A stretch of DNA of 64,000 bases from contig DASRFD010000012.1 of the NCBI GenBank assembly GCA_035651715.1, forward strand, positions 1 to 64,000. The letters are read 5' to 3'. The stretch is from Nevskia sp035651715. GTDB taxonomy: Bacteria > Pseudomonadota > Gammaproteobacteria > Nevskiales > Nevskiaceae. Position 1 is the stretch's first letter. The number at the start of each line of letters is the position of its first letter. Below the pieces are notes generated by a model. It saw only the letters and a list, made by a program, of their open reading frames with translations, made no database searches and was not told the origin of the DNA. The position numbers were made by a program, and so were the translations under genes. Below are positions 62,268-64,000 of this stretch, in pieces.

Positions 62268-63146
62268 CTAAAGGTTCATGTAAGGATCGGCGGCGCCGGG
62301 CGGACGCCGGCGGTAGCGCTTGTAGCTCCACCAGTACTGCTCCGGAAAGCGCGTGACGCAGGCCTCCACGCCCTGGTTCAGCGCTGCCGCGCCGTTTTCC
62401 GGATCGTCGATGCCGGCCGGGGCGCGCTGCAGGTGGAAGCGGTAGCCGCGTCCCCACGACAGCCGCTCGGCCATCACGAACCAGGCCGGCGCGCCGCGCG
62501 CGGCCAGCCTGCCGGCCAGGTCCATGGTGTTGGCGGGGACGCCGAACAGCGGGGCGAAGCGGGTGCCGGACTCGTCCGGCGGATCGTGGTCCGGCAGGAG
62601 GCCGACCAGCTCGCCGCGCCTGAGCGCGCCGAGCAGGGCCTTCACGCCGCCGCTGCTGGTCGGCACCGGCCGCACCCCCAGGCGCGAGCGGCCGCGCAGG
62701 ATCAGCGCTTCGAAGGCGCCCTTCTGCGGCTTGTACAGCACCGTGATCGGCCCGGCCTGGGCGCAGAAGAAGCTGGCGATCTCCCAGGCGCCGAGGTGCG
62801 GCGTCAGCATCACCGCGCCGCGGCCGCCGGCCACCGCCGTCTGCAGGGTGCGCAGCGCCGCCGCGTCGCCGATCCAGCGGCGCAGGCGCCGCTCGCTGCC
62901 GAACCACAGCGCCGGCGACTCGCACACTGCCTTGCCGCTCTCGATCATGCTGCGCCGGCCGATGCGCGCCCGCTCCGCCGCGCTGCGCTCCGGAAAGCAC
63001 AGCTCGAGGTGGCGCCGCGTCACCGCGCGCATGCCGTTCGGCACCAGCCACAGCAGGCTGCCGAGCAGCCAGCCCAGCCCGTGCAGCAGCGGCAGCGGCA
63101 ACTGTCCGAGCGCGAACAGGGTCCAGCGCAGCAAGGTCGTGGGCAT
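62268..63146 (-). CDS. Lipid A-type lysophospholipid acyltransferase (LpxL/HtrB-like)
   Basis: 292-residue membrane-bound acyltransferase. The N-terminal helix is GQLPLPLLHGLGWLLGSLLW. The catalytic HLGAWE (His-x4-Glu) and later GLLPDHDPPDESG are typical. It adds a secondary acyl chain to lipid A or a related glycolipid. It stands alone. Its divergent neighbour is dtd. Confidence 0.9.
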   Translation of the reverse strand: MPTTLLRWTLFALGQLPLPLLHGLGWLLGSLLWLVPNGMRAVTRRHLELCFPERSAAERARIGRRSMIESGKAVCESPALWFGSERRLRRWIGDAAALRTLQTAVAGGRGAVMLTPHLGAWEIASFFCAQAGPITVLYKPQKGAFEALILRGRSRLGVRPVPTSSGGVKALLGALRRGELVGLLPDHDPPDESGTRFAPLFGVPANTMDLAGRLAARGAPAWFVMAERLSWGRGYRFHLQRAPAGIDDPENGAAALNQGVEACVTRFPEQYWWSYKRYRRRPPGAADPYMNL

Positions 63147-63244
63147 CCGCCGATTATCTCAGGTGGGCCGCGGCAGTGGGATGCCGATTCGCGGCGCCGC
63201 CTTCGCTGCTACGATCCCCGGAACCGGCAATCCCCAATCCCGCA

Positions 63245-63697
63245 ATGATCGGACTCCTGCAACGCGTGACCCGCGCCTCGGTGGAGGTCGAAGGCAAGAC
63301 CGTCGCCGCCATCGGCCCCGGCCTGCTGGTGCTGGTCGGCGTGCAGCCGGGCGACGGCCTGCCGCAGGCGCAGCGCCTGCTCGAGCGCCTGCTCAACTAC
63401 CGGGTGTTTCCCGACGCGCAGGGCAGGATGAACCTGAGCCTGCGCGACCGCGCCGGGCAAGGCCTGGCTGCGGGTCTGCTGCTGGTGCCGCAGTTCACCC
63501 TGGCCGCCGACACCGCCAAGGGCAACCGGCCCAGCTTCACCAGCGCCGCCGAGCCGGCGCGGGCGCGCGAACTGTTCGAGCTGCTCGCTTCCGAGGCGCG
63601 CGGGGCCTGGCCGGAGATGGGCAGCGGCGTGTTCGGCGCCGACATGCAGGTGGCCCTGGTCAACGACGGGCCGGTGACCTTCTGGCTTGAGACGTGA
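63245..63697 (+). CDS. dtd: D-aminoacyl-tRNA deacylase
   Basis: 150-residue protein starting MIGLLQRVTRASVEVEGKTV. Family motifs are LLLVPQFTLAADT (one residue off the usual SQFTLAADT) and ALVNDGPVTFWLE (cross-dimer Gly-cisPro). It hydrolyses D-amino acids mischarged on tRNA. Confidence 0.95.
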   Translation: MIGLLQRVTRASVEVEGKTVAAIGPGLLVLVGVQPGDGLPQAQRLLERLLNYRVFPDAQGRMNLSLRDRAGQGLAAGLLLVPQFTLAADTAKGNRPSFTSAAEPARARELFELLASEARGAWPEMGSGVFGADMQVALVNDGPVTFWLET

Positions 63698-63877
63698 AGC
63701 CCGCAGCGGCGCAGGGGCGGAAATAGCCCTGCGTCGTCCCGGCCTGCGCCGGCAGGGCGGCCGCCAGGGAGCGCTTTTTTTGCCTTTCAGGCCCCCGCCC
63801 CTCGCCTCCCGCCGCCCGATCGGTCATTATTTCGCCATCAGGGTGGCCACGCCGCCCATTACAGAACCTTTTTCTCC

Positions 63878-64000
63878 ATGACAGCCAGCACCCCGTCCGC
63901 CGAGCGCATGCCGGCCGGCATTCCGTTCATCATCGCCAACGAGCTCGCCGAGCGCTTCTGCTACTACGGCATCAACTCGATCCTGACCGTGTACATGGTG
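63878..64000 (+). CDS. POT-family peptide MFS transporter (partial, N-terminus)
   Basis: The last 123 bp encode MTASTPSAERMPAGIPFIIA and then NELAERFCYYGINSILTVYM. This is the conserved first helix of proton-dependent oligopeptide transporters (ExxERFxYYG). The rest lies beyond the window. Confidence 0.85.
   Translation, partial: MTASTPSAERMPAGIPFIIANELAERFCYYGINSILTVYMV

Overview
The window is a chromosomal segment of a high-GC (roughly 70 percent by eye) Gram-negative bacterium, most likely a gammaproteobacterium of the Nevskiales/Xanthomonadales type. This placement is an inference. It rests on the rpmH-rnpA-yidD-yidC-mnmE block lying next to dnaA-dnaN-recF-gyrB, on type IV pilin, SufT, MipA/OmpV and YXWGXW-repeat proteins, and on lipid A-type acyltransferase genes. 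The core is the replication-origin neighbourhood at about 34.4-46.0 kb. There, rpmH, rnpA, yidD, yidC and mnmE read leftward and dnaA, dnaN, recF, gyrB and an orphan parA read rightward. DnaA boxes lie on both sides of dnaA, and two perfect 16-bp parS palindromes are embedded inside recF.

Left arm (0-34 kb): a partial aceE, a membrane glycosyltransferase, and a TctD/TctE-like two-component system come first. Then come a YiiD-type thioesterase coupled to a Nudix-phosphatase fusion, a lipoprotein, an SDR oxidoreductase and a 1078-residue class III cyclase/ATPase. From 13.4 to 20.8 kb lies a compact, translationally coupled five-gene operon (SWIM protein, DUF5691, MoxR-type AAA+, DUF5682, VWA protein), which is the strongest candidate for a poorly described protein system. 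A ChvI/ChvG-like two-component pair follows. An HxlR regulator diverges from a DUF1993 gene across a clear operator. Next are an alkylation-repair group (AlkB, Ogt-like methyltransferase, Ada metal-binding fragment), an M20 peptidase, a TetR regulator coupled to a secreted metallo-beta-lactamase-fold hydrolase, lipoproteins, a lipase, a Rieske oxygenase and a pilin.

Right arm (46-64 kb): a Gln-rich YXWGXW lipoprotein, purEK, a SIMPL protein, sufT, apaG behind a tandem repeat, an OmpV-like protein, an Old Yellow Enzyme, and an ArsR-SRPBCC fusion with its own operator. An AT-rich, apparently foreign gene split by an 11-bp duplication follows, then mutM, a Gld-type ABC exporter operon, a lipid A-type acyltransferase, dtd and the start of a POT-family peptide transporter.

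The intergenic DNA is unusually structured. A family of about 300-bp elements occurs three times (12.40-12.70 kb, and head-to-head at 54.96-55.68 kb). In each, several helices are preserved by compensatory base changes while the joining segments stay conserved in sequence. Shorter REP-like inverted repeats sit directly at the ends of genes. A small SEC-C-motif gene is decayed by three single-base insertions. No tRNA gene, rRNA gene or CRISPR array was recognised, and no complete insertion sequence was seen.
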